Source: an uncultured Microbacterium sp.
GTDB taxonomy: Bacteria; Actinomycetota; Actinomycetes; Actinomycetales; Microbacteriaceae
Assembly: GCF_947488465.1 (NCBI RefSeq)
Contig: NZ_CANKZA010000003.1
Coordinates: 62,001-126,000 of the forward strand
Length of the DNA: 64,000 nt
Direction of reading: 5' to 3'
Part shown: one piece after another, positions 9,021 through 16,906 of the stretch
Layout of the letters: the number at the start of each line of letters is the position of its first letter
Numbering within the stretch: position 1 is the first letter of the stretch
The notes under the pieces: model-generated
What the model was told of the DNA's origin: nothing
Seen by the model: the letters and a program-made list of their open reading frames with translations, nothing else
Database searches by the model: none
Translations under genes and position numbers: made by a program

Positions 9021-10682
9021 TCAGGAGACCAGCTGCCCCGCCTCGAGGCGGACGACCCGATCGATCAGCTGTTCCGGTACCGTCACGTGCGAAATCAGGA
9101 CGACGGCCTGATCGGGACCCACGGCCGAAAGGAGGTCGCTCAGCAGAGCATCGGATGCCGCGGGATCGACCCCCGCGGTCGGCTCGTCGAGGACGAGCAC
9201 GGGGAATCCGTGGAGGAGTGCGCGGGCGAGCGCGATGCGCTGTGCTTGACCGCCCGACACCAGTGCGCCGCGTTCACCGACGCGAGCGTCGAGACCACCG
9301 CGGTCGCGCAGCCAGGGCCCGAGGCCGACGCGCTCGAGCACGTGCTCGAGGTCGTCGTCGGTCGCGTCGTCGCGCGCGAAGAGGAGATTCTGGCGGATGT
9401 CCTCGTCGAACAGCATCGGGCGCTGCTCGCAGAGGCCCACCGTGCGGCGGACATCGTCGGCGGCGCACGCGTGCACGTCGACGCCGCCGATCGTGTAGGC
9501 GCCGGTGGCATCGAGGAAGCGCACGAGCACGTGCGCGAGGGTGCTCTTTCCCGCGCCGCTGGAACCGATGACGAGCAGCCGTTCTCCGGGTGCGACGTCG
9601 AGATCGATGTCGTGGAGTGCGGGGGATGCCGCACCCGGCCACGTAGCGGAAACGCCGCGCAGGCGGAGCCCCTCGCCGAGGAGGGGGCCGGTGCCGGTGG
9701 GTGTTCCCTGGTCGCGCACGAGGCCGGCGGGGACGACGTCGGGGGTAGCGGCGGCGATGCGCGTGGCCGCAGCGCGCACCCCGCGCCACGAGGATGCCGC
9801 GAGCGGAACGGAGGTGAAGACCTCGAACACGGCCATCGGGATCAGGACCGCAACGGCGAAGGCGGGTCCGGTGAGGCCACCGGAGGCGAGCTCCGGGGCC
9901 GCGACGAGCACCGCGCGAACGGACGCGATTGCGGCCAGGAGCGACACCAACGCGGTCGCTCCGGCCTGCGCACCCGCGCGACGGACGACGGCTCGCCGCA
10001 CGTCGGCGTCGGCCGCGGCGATGCGGTCGCGGCTGGACTCCTCGGCACCGCAGGCGACGAGGACATCGAAACTGCCCAGGTGATCGAGCACGGCGTCGGC
10101 GAGGCGTCCCCGCAACGGGGCGATGGAGCGTTCGGCCCGCGCGCCCGCGATCCAGCCCCACCCCGCGGCGATGAGCCCCGCGGCGATCAGGCAGGCCAGG
10201 AGCGTGAGCCCGGCCGGCGGGTGAATGATCGCCACGAGGATCACGGCACCGACCGCGACGGCGGCGGAGCCGAGGAGGGGCTGAACCACCCGGAGGGGCA
10301 GGTTCTGCAGCTCGTCGACGTCGTCGACGAGCGACCCGAGAATCGAGCCGCGGCTCGTGCGGGTGAGTCCATCCGGGGCGAGTGGGATGAGCCTGCGCAC
10401 CAAATCGGTGCGGGTGGAGGCCAGTTGGCGGAGTGCCGCATCGTGGCCCGCCAGGCGTTCGACATAACGGAAGACCGCGCGACTGAGGGCGAAGGCCCGC
10501 ACCCCGACGACGGCCATCGAGATGTACAGAACCGCCGGCTGCTCGGACGCGCGGACGATCAGCCACGCGCTCACCGCGAGGAGTGCCACGGCCGACGCTT
10601 CCGACAGGAATCCTGCCATCGCCCCCGGCCAGAAACGGCGCGCGGGTGGCATCGCCCCGCGGAGGACCTCGGCGGCGGTCAT
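9021..10682 (-). CDS. cydC: Thiol reductant ABC exporter subunit CydC, copy 2
   Basis: 553 residues from the ATG at 10682, coupled to the cydD2 stop by ATGA. It has an exporter transmembrane domain, then an ATPase domain with Walker A GSSGAGKST, signature VSGGQAQR and Walker B VLVLDEPT. With CydD2 it forms the heterodimeric inner-membrane thiol exporter needed for haem insertion into cytochrome bd. It is the last gene of the regulator-cydA-cydB-cydD-cydC run, all on the minus strand, and is very likely the working copy. Confidence 0.94.
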   Translation of the reverse strand: MTAAEVLRGAMPPARRFWPGAMAGFLSEASAVALLAVSAWLIVRASEQPAVLYISMAVVGVRAFALSRAVFRYVERLAGHDAALRQLASTRTDLVRRLIPLAPDGLTRTSRGSILGSLVDDVDELQNLPLRVVQPLLGSAAVAVGAVILVAIIHPPAGLTLLACLIAAGLIAAGWGWIAGARAERSIAPLRGRLADAVLDHLGSFDVLVACGAEESSRDRIAAADADVRRAVVRRAGAQAGATALVSLLAAIASVRAVLVAAPELASGGLTGPAFAVAVLIPMAVFEVFTSVPLAASSWRGVRAAATRIAAATPDVVPAGLVRDQGTPTGTGPLLGEGLRLRGVSATWPGAASPALHDIDLDVAPGERLLVIGSSGAGKSTLAHVLVRFLDATGAYTIGGVDVHACAADDVRRTVGLCEQRPMLFDEDIRQNLLFARDDATDDDLEHVLERVGLGPWLRDRGGLDARVGERGALVSGGQAQRIALARALLHGFPVLVLDEPTAGVDPAASDALLSDLLSAVGPDQAVVLISHVTVPEQLIDRVVRLEAGQLVS

Positions 10683-12343
10683 GCGGGCACCGTCGCAGCG
10701 GCAAGGGTGATGACCTGGTCTGCGATGGATCGGGCGGACGTCCGGTGCGAGACCACGAGGACGATCGCACCTCGATCGGCGACGTCGCGGATCGAGGCCC
10801 ACAGCGCAGCTTCGGTCCGTTCGTCGAGGGCGGCGCTCGGTTCGTCGAGCGCGACCACGGTGCCCCACCCGCGTGCGCGGCGGTAGAACGCGCGGGCCAC
10901 CGACACACGCTGCGCCTGCCCGCCGGAGAGCCCCGAGCCCTGCACGCCGAGTGTTCGGGCGGGATCCAGTGCGCTCGCGCATGCCTGGTGGAGGCTCCGC
11001 GCGACGAGATCGGCGTCCGGCGCCGGGTCGCCCAGAGTGATGTTCTCGGCGATGGTTCCGGCGGTGAGCCCCGGATTCTGCCCCGCCCACGCGAACCACG
11101 CCGATGGCGTGTGGGTGGCAGCATCCGCACCGCCGAGCGTGATGGCACCGTCGAACTCCGCTGCACCGCGGAGCGCCGCCAGCAGGCTGGATTTGCCCGC
11201 ACCGCTCGGGCCGTCGATCAGGGTCACGGTGCCGGGAGTCGCGCGCAACGACACCCGGGGCAACACGCGGTCGCCGCGGCGGACGCGCACCCCGTCGAGC
11301 AGCAGTGGCCCGTGTGCGGGTGTGGTCGCCGGTTCGGTCGTCATGGATGCCGGCGTCGCCGTGCGTGCCGCGTCGAGAACCGCGAACACATCCTCGGTGG
11401 CGGCGACGCCTTCGGCCGCCGCGTGGAACTGCACCCCGACTTGACGGATCGGAAGGTAGGCCTCGGGAGCCAGCAACAACACGAAGAGCCCGACGCTGAG
11501 CGCCAGTGACCCGTCGATCAGGCGGAATCCGATCGTCACCGCCACGATCGCGACCGCGACCGAGGCCATGAATTCGAGGGCGAATCCGGACAAGAACGAC
11601 ACACGCAACACACGCATCGTCTCGGTGCGGTAGGTGCCCGTGACGCGTTCGATCGAGGTGGCGGCCCGGTGTTGCCGGCCGAACACCGTGAGGGTCGACA
11701 GTCCCTGGACCGTGTCGGCGAAGCGTGCGGCGAGCGTCTGCAGCGTGGCCCACTGCTTCTGCTGTACGGCGCGGGTCGCCAGGCCGATCAGCACCATGAA
11801 CAGCGGGATCAGGGGGAGGGTGAGCACCACGATGAGCCCGGAGATCCAGTCCTGCCACCACATCACGGCGATGAGGATCGGTGTCGCGATGACCGTTTGG
11901 ACGAGCTGGGGAAGATAGCGACCGAAGTAGGCGTCGAGCGCGTCGAGGCCGCGGCCGGCGGTCACGGCGAGGCGCGCGGTATTGGCGGTGCCGAGCCAGC
12001 CTGCGCCGAGCCGAGAGACGGCGGCGAGCAGATGCCCGCGCAACTGCAGCTCGACGCGCGCGGCGGCACGCGCGGAGACGACTTCGCGCGCCCAGAGGAG
12101 GAGGGCGCGGAGAGCGGCGACGCCGGCGAGCCATCCGAGGAGAGCGCCGACGTCGTCGCCCGCGATGGCCCCGACGATGACCTGGGTCAGTAGCCACGCG
12201 AACGCGACGATCACGAGCGTCTGGGCGAAACCGATCGCGCCGATCGCGACGAAGAAGAGACGGGATGCCGCCGCGTAGCGCAGGAGTCGGGGATCGACCG
12301 GGCGCCCTCGCGTCGGGGCGGGCTGCTTCTCGGGTTCCGGCAT
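10679..12343 (-). CDS. cydD: Thiol reductant ABC exporter subunit CydD, copy 2
   Basis: 554 residues from the ATG at 12343; longer frames run through the cydB intergenic region and lack family similarity. Six membrane helices are followed by an ATPase domain with Walker A GPSGAGKSS, signature LSGGQAQR and Walker B VVALDEPS. CAGGAT lies 6 nt upstream of the start, so an internal leaderless promoter is possible besides read-through from cydB (35 nt away). This is the intact counterpart of the broken 4839-6078 copy. Confidence 0.94.
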   Translation of the reverse strand: MPEPEKQPAPTRGRPVDPRLLRYAAASRLFFVAIGAIGFAQTLVIVAFAWLLTQVIVGAIAGDDVGALLGWLAGVAALRALLLWAREVVSARAAARVELQLRGHLLAAVSRLGAGWLGTANTARLAVTAGRGLDALDAYFGRYLPQLVQTVIATPILIAVMWWQDWISGLIVVLTLPLIPLFMVLIGLATRAVQQKQWATLQTLAARFADTVQGLSTLTVFGRQHRAATSIERVTGTYRTETMRVLRVSFLSGFALEFMASVAVAIVAVTIGFRLIDGSLALSVGLFVLLLAPEAYLPIRQVGVQFHAAAEGVAATEDVFAVLDAARTATPASMTTEPATTPAHGPLLLDGVRVRRGDRVLPRVSLRATPGTVTLIDGPSGAGKSSLLAALRGAAEFDGAITLGGADAATHTPSAWFAWAGQNPGLTAGTIAENITLGDPAPDADLVARSLHQACASALDPARTLGVQGSGLSGGQAQRVSVARAFYRRARGWGTVVALDEPSAALDERTEAALWASIRDVADRGAIVLVVSHRTSARSIADQVITLAAATVPA

Positions 12344-12378
12344 CCTTCGATCCTGCCCTACGTGGCCGTGACAGCGGG

Positions 12379-13413
12379 TCAGTGCCCGGCGGCGGCGGCC
12401 TTCTCGATCGTCGTGCGGCTCACGCGCTTGCGGAAGATCCAGTACGTCCACCCCTGGTAGAGCAGCACGAGGGGGAGGAAGATCACGGCGGCCCAGGTCA
12501 TGATCGTCAGCGTGTAGTCGGTACTCGATGCGTTCTCGATCGTCAGATGGAATGCCGGGTCCGTCGAGGAAGGCATGACGTTCGGGAAGAGCGCGAACCA
12601 CAGTGTCAGAACGGCAAAGGCCACGGTTCCGGCGCCGAAGCCGAAAGCCCAGCCCTCTCGGTCGCGCGTATTGGCCAGCACCGACGCGATCAGGAGCGCG
12701 GCGGCCACGGCCGCGCACAGCACGACGAGCCCGACGAGCGGAGCGGCGTTGCCGAAGGCGGCCGCGACGGTCCACGCGAGGAAGATCGCGGCGACGACGA
12801 CCGTGAGAAGTCCGGATCGCAGCGCGAGCTTCCGGGCATCCAGCCGTACCTGGCCGTCGGTCTTGAGCGCGACGAAGTACACGCCGTGCGTGAAGAACAA
12901 CAAGAGCGTCGTGAGGCCGCCGAGCAGCCCATACGGGTTCAGGAGCGTCAAGAGAGACCCGGTGAACTCATGATCGACATCGAGCGGGACACCCTGCACG
13001 ATGTTGGCGACGGCAACACCCCAGAGGAACGCGGGGACGGCGGAGCCGATCACGATCATGCGGTCGAAGCCCGCCTTCCAGCGCAGACTGTCGCGCTGGT
13101 GCCGGTATTCGAAAGACACACCACGCAGGATCAGGGCGAGCAGGATGAGCAGCAGCGCGAGGTAGAAGCCGCTGAACAGCGTCGCATACCACTCGGGGAA
13201 TGCAGCGAAGAGGCAGGCACCGGCGACGATGACCCACGTTTCGTTGAGATCCCAGACCGGCCCGATCGTGTTGATGATCTGGCGACGCGAGACGTCGTCC
13301 TTGCCGAGGAACGGGAGAGACATGCCGACACCGAAGTCGAAGCCGTCGAGGACGAAGTACCCGACGAAGAGCACTCCGACGATGAAGAACCAGACATATG
13401 CGAGATCCATCAT
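12379..13413 (-). CDS. cydB: Cytochrome bd ubiquinol/menaquinol oxidase subunit II
   Basis: 344 residues, full length, with an N-terminal membrane segment containing D-G-F-D-F-G and about eight hydrophobic helices. It pairs with CydA as a terminal oxidase with high oxygen affinity. Six bases separate it from the cydA stop, so the two are co-translated. The last ~155 codons have a second, incomplete copy at 7282-7751. Confidence 0.97.
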   Translation of the reverse strand: MMDLAYVWFFIVGVLFVGYFVLDGFDFGVGMSLPFLGKDDVSRRQIINTIGPVWDLNETWVIVAGACLFAAFPEWYATLFSGFYLALLLILLALILRGVSFEYRHQRDSLRWKAGFDRMIVIGSAVPAFLWGVAVANIVQGVPLDVDHEFTGSLLTLLNPYGLLGGLTTLLLFFTHGVYFVALKTDGQVRLDARKLALRSGLLTVVVAAIFLAWTVAAAFGNAAPLVGLVVLCAAVAAALLIASVLANTRDREGWAFGFGAGTVAFAVLTLWFALFPNVMPSSTDPAFHLTIENASSTDYTLTIMTWAAVIFLPLVLLYQGWTYWIFRKRVSRTTIEKAAAAGH

Positions 13414-13419
13414 GCGCTC

Positions 13420-14865
13420 CTAGTAGACCGTCGTCGGCGTGTTCTCGACCGAGGGCTCTTCGGCCTCGGGGCTCCCCGGTTCGGGCAGCGGATCGGGTCC
13501 CTTGTGAGAGGTCTTCATGATGAGACCGACTTCGACGACCGCGAGCACCGCATAGATCACGGTGAACGACACGAGTGAGATGAGAACGGTCCATCCGGGC
13601 ACACTCGGTGAGACACCGTCCTCGGTGAGCATGAGCCCGAACACGATCCAGGGCTGCCGGCCCATCTCGGTGAAGACCCAGCCGACGAGGATGGCGACCA
13701 GCGAGGCCGGCCAAGCCCAGATCGCGAGCTTCCATGCCCAGGCCGGAACATCACGCTTCGCCTTCTTGCGGGTGAGCCAGAGACCCACGACCGCCGTCAG
13801 GGCTGCGATGCCACCGAGGCCGATCATCCAACGGAACGACCAGTACGTGACCCAGAGGATCGGTGCGAAGTTGCCGTCGACCTGATCGGCGAACTGGGGG
13901 AACAGCTCGTTCGTATACAGCAGGTTGAGGTCGTTGATCCCCTCGACGCAGCCGTCGAGCGACTGCGTCGACAGGAACGCCAGAAGATAGGGGACGCGGA
14001 TCGAGAAGAGCTCACTCGTTCCGTCGGGGGTGCCGAGCGTGAAGATCGAGAACGACGCATCCGCGCTGCAGGCGGAGTCGAACATTGCCTCCGCAGCCGC
14101 CATCTTCATCGGCTGGGTCTGCACCATGACGAGACTCAGCTGGTCGCCGGACAGGGCGACCCCCGCGAAAGCGATGATCATGCCCCAGAGGCCATAGCGA
14201 AGGGACGTGCGCATCATGTCGATGTTCTGCCCCCGGATCAGATGCCAGGCCGAGATCGAGATGATCACGCCCATCGTCATCATGAACGCCGAGAACAGGG
14301 TGTGGGGGAGGGCTGCCAGTGCCACGGGATTCGTGAGGACCGCGAAGAAGTCGTTCATCTCGGCGCGGCCGCCGTCTTGCGCCATCTGGTAGCCGACCGG
14401 GTTCTGCATGAAGGCGTTGGCGGCGAGGATGAAGTAGGCGGAGAACCACGCACCGATCGTCGCGATCCAGATGCTGGCGAGATGCAGACCCTTCGGGAGC
14501 TTGTCCCAGCCGAAGATCCAGAGGCCGATGAAGGTCGCTTCGAAGAAGAAGGCCATCAGGCCTTCGAATGCGAGCGGCGCGCCGAAGACGTCACCGACGA
14601 AGCGGGAGTAGGACGACCAGTTCATGCCGAACTGGAACTCCTGCACGATTCCCGTCACGACGCCCATGGCGAAGTTGATGAGGAAGATCTTCCCGAAGAA
14701 CCGGGTGAGGTGCAGCCACTTCAGGTTTCCGGTTCGGTACCAGGCGCTCTGGAAGATCGCGACCGTCAGTGCCATGCCGAGAGTCAGCGGCACGAACAAG
14801 AAGTGGTACAGCGTCGTCAAACCGAACTGCCACCGCGCGAGCAGCAGCGGATCAAGAAAATCCAT
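13420..14865 (-). CDS. cydA: Cytochrome bd ubiquinol/menaquinol oxidase subunit I
   Basis: 481 residues, full length. It carries the three haems and the quinol site of cytochrome bd. The N-terminal helix F-G-L-T-T-L-Y-H-F-L-F-V holds the conserved haem-ligand histidine (H21). A GGGGAGGA ribosome-binding site precedes the ATG at 14865. The length fits a short Q-loop enzyme. The 93-bp leader towards the upstream regulator gene contains a 12-bp site that also lies at the regulator's own promoter. Confidence 0.97.
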   Translation of the reverse strand: MDFLDPLLLARWQFGLTTLYHFLFVPLTLGMALTVAIFQSAWYRTGNLKWLHLTRFFGKIFLINFAMGVVTGIVQEFQFGMNWSSYSRFVGDVFGAPLAFEGLMAFFFEATFIGLWIFGWDKLPKGLHLASIWIATIGAWFSAYFILAANAFMQNPVGYQMAQDGGRAEMNDFFAVLTNPVALAALPHTLFSAFMMTMGVIISISAWHLIRGQNIDMMRTSLRYGLWGMIIAFAGVALSGDQLSLVMVQTQPMKMAAAEAMFDSACSADASFSIFTLGTPDGTSELFSIRVPYLLAFLSTQSLDGCVEGINDLNLLYTNELFPQFADQVDGNFAPILWVTYWSFRWMIGLGGIAALTAVVGLWLTRKKAKRDVPAWAWKLAIWAWPASLVAILVGWVFTEMGRQPWIVFGLMLTEDGVSPSVPGWTVLISLVSFTVIYAVLAVVEVGLIMKTSHKGPDPLPEPGSPEAEEPSVENTPTTVY

Positions 14866-14941
14866 CCCACGTCCTCCCCAAGTCCGGGTCTTCCCTGTAA
14901 CTGAAGGTACTCAGCGGGCACTCAGGTTTGAAGAGGACCGC

Positions 14942-14953
14942 GCCGTGAATAAT
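14942..14953. promoter_or_regulatory. Candidate operator, cydA leader copy
   Basis: GCCGTGAATAAT on the plus strand. The exact reverse complement lies at 15590-15601 beside the start of the regulator gene. The site sits just past the regulator stop, about 75 bp upstream of the cydA start. An AT-containing 12-mer shared at the two promoters of a regulator and its neighbour is a plausible binding site. Confidence 0.5.
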
Positions 14954-14958
14954 CGCCG

Positions 14959-15582
14959 TCAATTGCGGCCACCGGCGTGGAGAAGCTGCACGACGCACCC
15001 GCGAGGATCGCACGACGAGCGCATTCCGTCGACGGAGAGCGGCCCCCCCGCTTCGTTCAGCACGCCCTGCATGAGACTGAGGTGCACGCTGCACAACACG
15101 TCGCGATGCTCTGCCTGCGCCGTCGCCTGTGCGCACGGAGTCAGGTCGATGGTCAGTTCGCTCTCATCCACGAGCGGATCGAAGCCGGCATCGATCAGAT
15201 CGTCGACGAGGGCATCGACCTGGTGGAGGGCAGCGGTGTCGAGTTCGGGCGCGAGCCCGGGGATGACCCGGCGCATCAGATCGCCGCGCTCTGCGGCCGC
15301 ACGCACCTTGCGCTGCTGGACGGCGCTGGACGATGCCGCGCCGTCGGCCGCGCTGTAGAGCACGCGCGGACGCCCGCGGGTCTTGCGGTCCTCGGCGGCG
15401 GAGATCACATAGCCGTCTTCGATCAGGCGCTGCAGGTGCTCGCGTACTGTGTTCGCGTGCAGGCGCGTGGACTCCACGATCTCAGCGACCGTGCGCCGCG
15501 GTTGCTCCTGGATGAGGTGGAGGATTTCGACGCGCGAGTAGCTCGAGATTGCACTGTACCCCGCGGGGCGCCCTGTGGTCAT
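14959..15582 (-). CDS. Winged-helix transcriptional regulator with four C-terminal cysteines
   Basis: 207 residues. A winged HTH (about residues 15-75, R-L-H-A-N-T-V-R-E-H-L as recognition helix) is followed by a C-terminal domain with cysteines at 150, 164, 191 and 196. This arrangement recalls SufR-like regulators that bind an iron-sulfur cluster, but the spacing (C-x13-C-x26-C-x4-C) is not that of SufR. It is the first gene upstream of cydA on the same strand. TAATAT just before the ATG is a probable -10 and is overlapped by a 12-bp site repeated in the cydA leader. I infer redox or oxygen control of cydABDC plus autoregulation; ligand and target are not shown. Confidence 0.8.
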   Translation of the reverse strand: MTTGRPAGYSAISSYSRVEILHLIQEQPRRTVAEIVESTRLHANTVREHLQRLIEDGYVISAAEDRKTRGRPRVLYSAADGAASSSAVQQRKVRAAAERGDLMRRVIPGLAPELDTAALHQVDALVDDLIDAGFDPLVDESELTIDLTPCAQATAQAEHRDVLCSVHLSLMQGVLNEAGGPLSVDGMRSSCDPRGCVVQLLHAGGRN

Positions 15583-15589
15583 ACCTCAT

Positions 15590-15601
15590 ATTATTCACGG
15601 C
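15590..15601. promoter_or_regulatory. Candidate operator overlapping the regulator promoter
   Basis: ATTATTCACGGC on the plus strand, the inverted copy of 14942-14953. On the minus strand it reads GCCGTGAATAAT and overlaps the likely -10 (TAATAT) of the regulator gene that starts at 15582. This is the position expected for autorepression. Confidence 0.5.
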
Positions 15602-15748
15602 TTTGCGCCCACGCGCGACCGTTTCCCGAATGTTTTTTCACACCGGCGGCATCGGATTCGGACAGATGCACCGGATTCGGGTCAGAAGGGACTTTCCCGG
15701 CCGATTCTGCGGCATCCATCCGATTCTGATCTCGCCTACCATCGAGCG

Positions 15749-16099
15749 GTGGATACTCACCCGACCATCAGCAGGTTCTGGGAGCAGTGCCGTGGCGCCG
15801 TCGAAGGGTTGCCGAGCACAGTTCCGGATGCCTGGGCTTTCGGCGCGACGCCCGCGCACGCCGATGAGCTGCTGGCGCTGGTGCTCGACGGGGTGAAGAC
15901 GGCCACTGCGTCCTCCCTGTGGGATTACGAGGCGACCGGGGAGCCCGTCCCCGCGGTCGACAGCTACAGCATCCTGCTCGAGTCCCACGAACGCTACTGG
16001 CGGGCGCACTCGGAGAACGCCCGCGGATTCGAGCCGGATATGCCGGTCGTGTGTGAGGGCTTTCGGCTGATGTACGCCGCGTCGTCTCCGCTCGCGTGA
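15749..16099 (+). CDS. ASCH-domain protein, probably shortened by an internal deletion
   Basis: 116 residues from the GTG at 15749, chosen because TACCAT (15737-15742) ends 6 nt before it. The first part is a typical ASCH domain (L-A-L-V-L-D-G-V-K-T-A-T-A-S-S-L-W). ASCH folds resemble PUA domains and bind nucleic acid or modified nucleosides. After S-Y-S-I-L-L-E the sequence goes straight to H-E-R-Y-W-R and the usual tail D-M-P-V-V-C-E. Relatives are about 150-165 residues and have roughly 40-50 residues in between, from my knowledge of the family. The frame stays open, so it could be expressed, but function is doubtful. Confidence 0.65.
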   Translation: MDTHPTISRFWEQCRGAVEGLPSTVPDAWAFGATPAHADELLALVLDGVKTATASSLWDYEATGEPVPAVDSYSILLESHERYWRAHSENARGFEPDMPVVCEGFRLMYAASSPLA

Positions 16100-16114
16100 G
16101 GATGTTCGCCCGCG

Positions 16115-16885
16115 TCAGCTCAGCGTGGACTTCCAGCCGAGCGCCGGTGCGACGTGGGTCGCAAACGCCTCGATGATCCGCAGGTTGAACTCGACACCCA
16201 GTTGGCTCGGGATCGTCAGCATGAGGGTGTCGGCGGCGGCGATCGCGGCATCCTGCTGCAACTGCTCGATCAGGACGTCCGGCGCCGCGGCGTATGTCTT
16301 GCCGAACGTCGAGCGGAACCCGTCGATGTAGCCGATGCCGTCGCCCTCGTTCGAGTGGCCGAAGTACAGCTCGTCTTCGGCGGTCGTGATCGGGAAGATC
16401 GAGCGGCTGACGGAGGTGCGGGCGGTTCCCGGATGCCCGGCTGCCCGCCAGGCCGCGTGGAACTGTTCGATCTGCTCGGCCTGGAGGATGTCGAACGGCC
16501 GGCCATCGGCCTCGGTCAACAGGGTCGAGGACATGAGGTTGACGCCCTTCCGCCCAGCCCACTCGGCGGTGTCGCGCGTGCCGGCACCCCACCAGATGCG
16601 CGAGCGCAGACCCTCGGAGTGCGGTTCGATCCGGTGCATCCCGGTGCTGCCGCCGAAGGGGCTCTGTGCATCGCGCTCGGCGAGGCCTTCGCCCTCGATG
16701 GCCCGCAGGAACAGATCGAAGTGGTCGCGTGCCAGGTCGGCGCCGCGCGGGTCTTCTCCGGAGTAGCCGAATGTCTCGTAGCCGCGGATGACGGTCTCGG
16801 GTGACCCGCGGCTCACGCCGAGCGCGAGCCGGCCGCCCGAGATCAAATCGACCGCCGCGGCTTCTTCGGCGAGGTAGAGCGGGTT
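16115..16885 (-). pseudogene. C-terminal part of split LLM-class flavin-dependent oxidoreductase
   Basis: About 256 codons of a bacterial-luciferase-like monooxygenase, from N-P-L-Y-L-A-E-E-A-A-A-V-D-L to the stop at 16115. It contains the usual G-G-R-L-A-L-G-V-S-R-G stretch. It has no valid N-terminus: the coding frame meets foreign DNA at 16881-16885. The missing first ~87 codons lie at 26296-26555 in the same orientation. Joined at the shared GGGTT they give an unbroken protein of about 343 residues. The gene was split by integration of the 9.4 kb element. Confidence 0.93.
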
Positions 16886-16906
16886 GCCGGTGTTACATTA
16901 GGGCAA
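16881..16906. other. attL: left element-host junction
   Basis: Host sequence ends in the 5-bp core GGGTT (16881-16885), shared with 26296-26300. GGGCAA at 16901-16906 is the right arm of the reconstructed attP and forms an imperfect inverted repeat with TTGCCC at 26277-26282 on the other side of the core. The ATG of the integrase begins on the last base of this arm. TACATT (16894-16899), its likely -10, lies between core and arm. Confidence 0.8.

Noticed and set aside
9087..10886. 599-codon plus-strand frame over cydC2
   Set aside because: Low-complexity Glu/Asp/Gly/Arg composition, typical antisense shadow of an ABC transporter gene.
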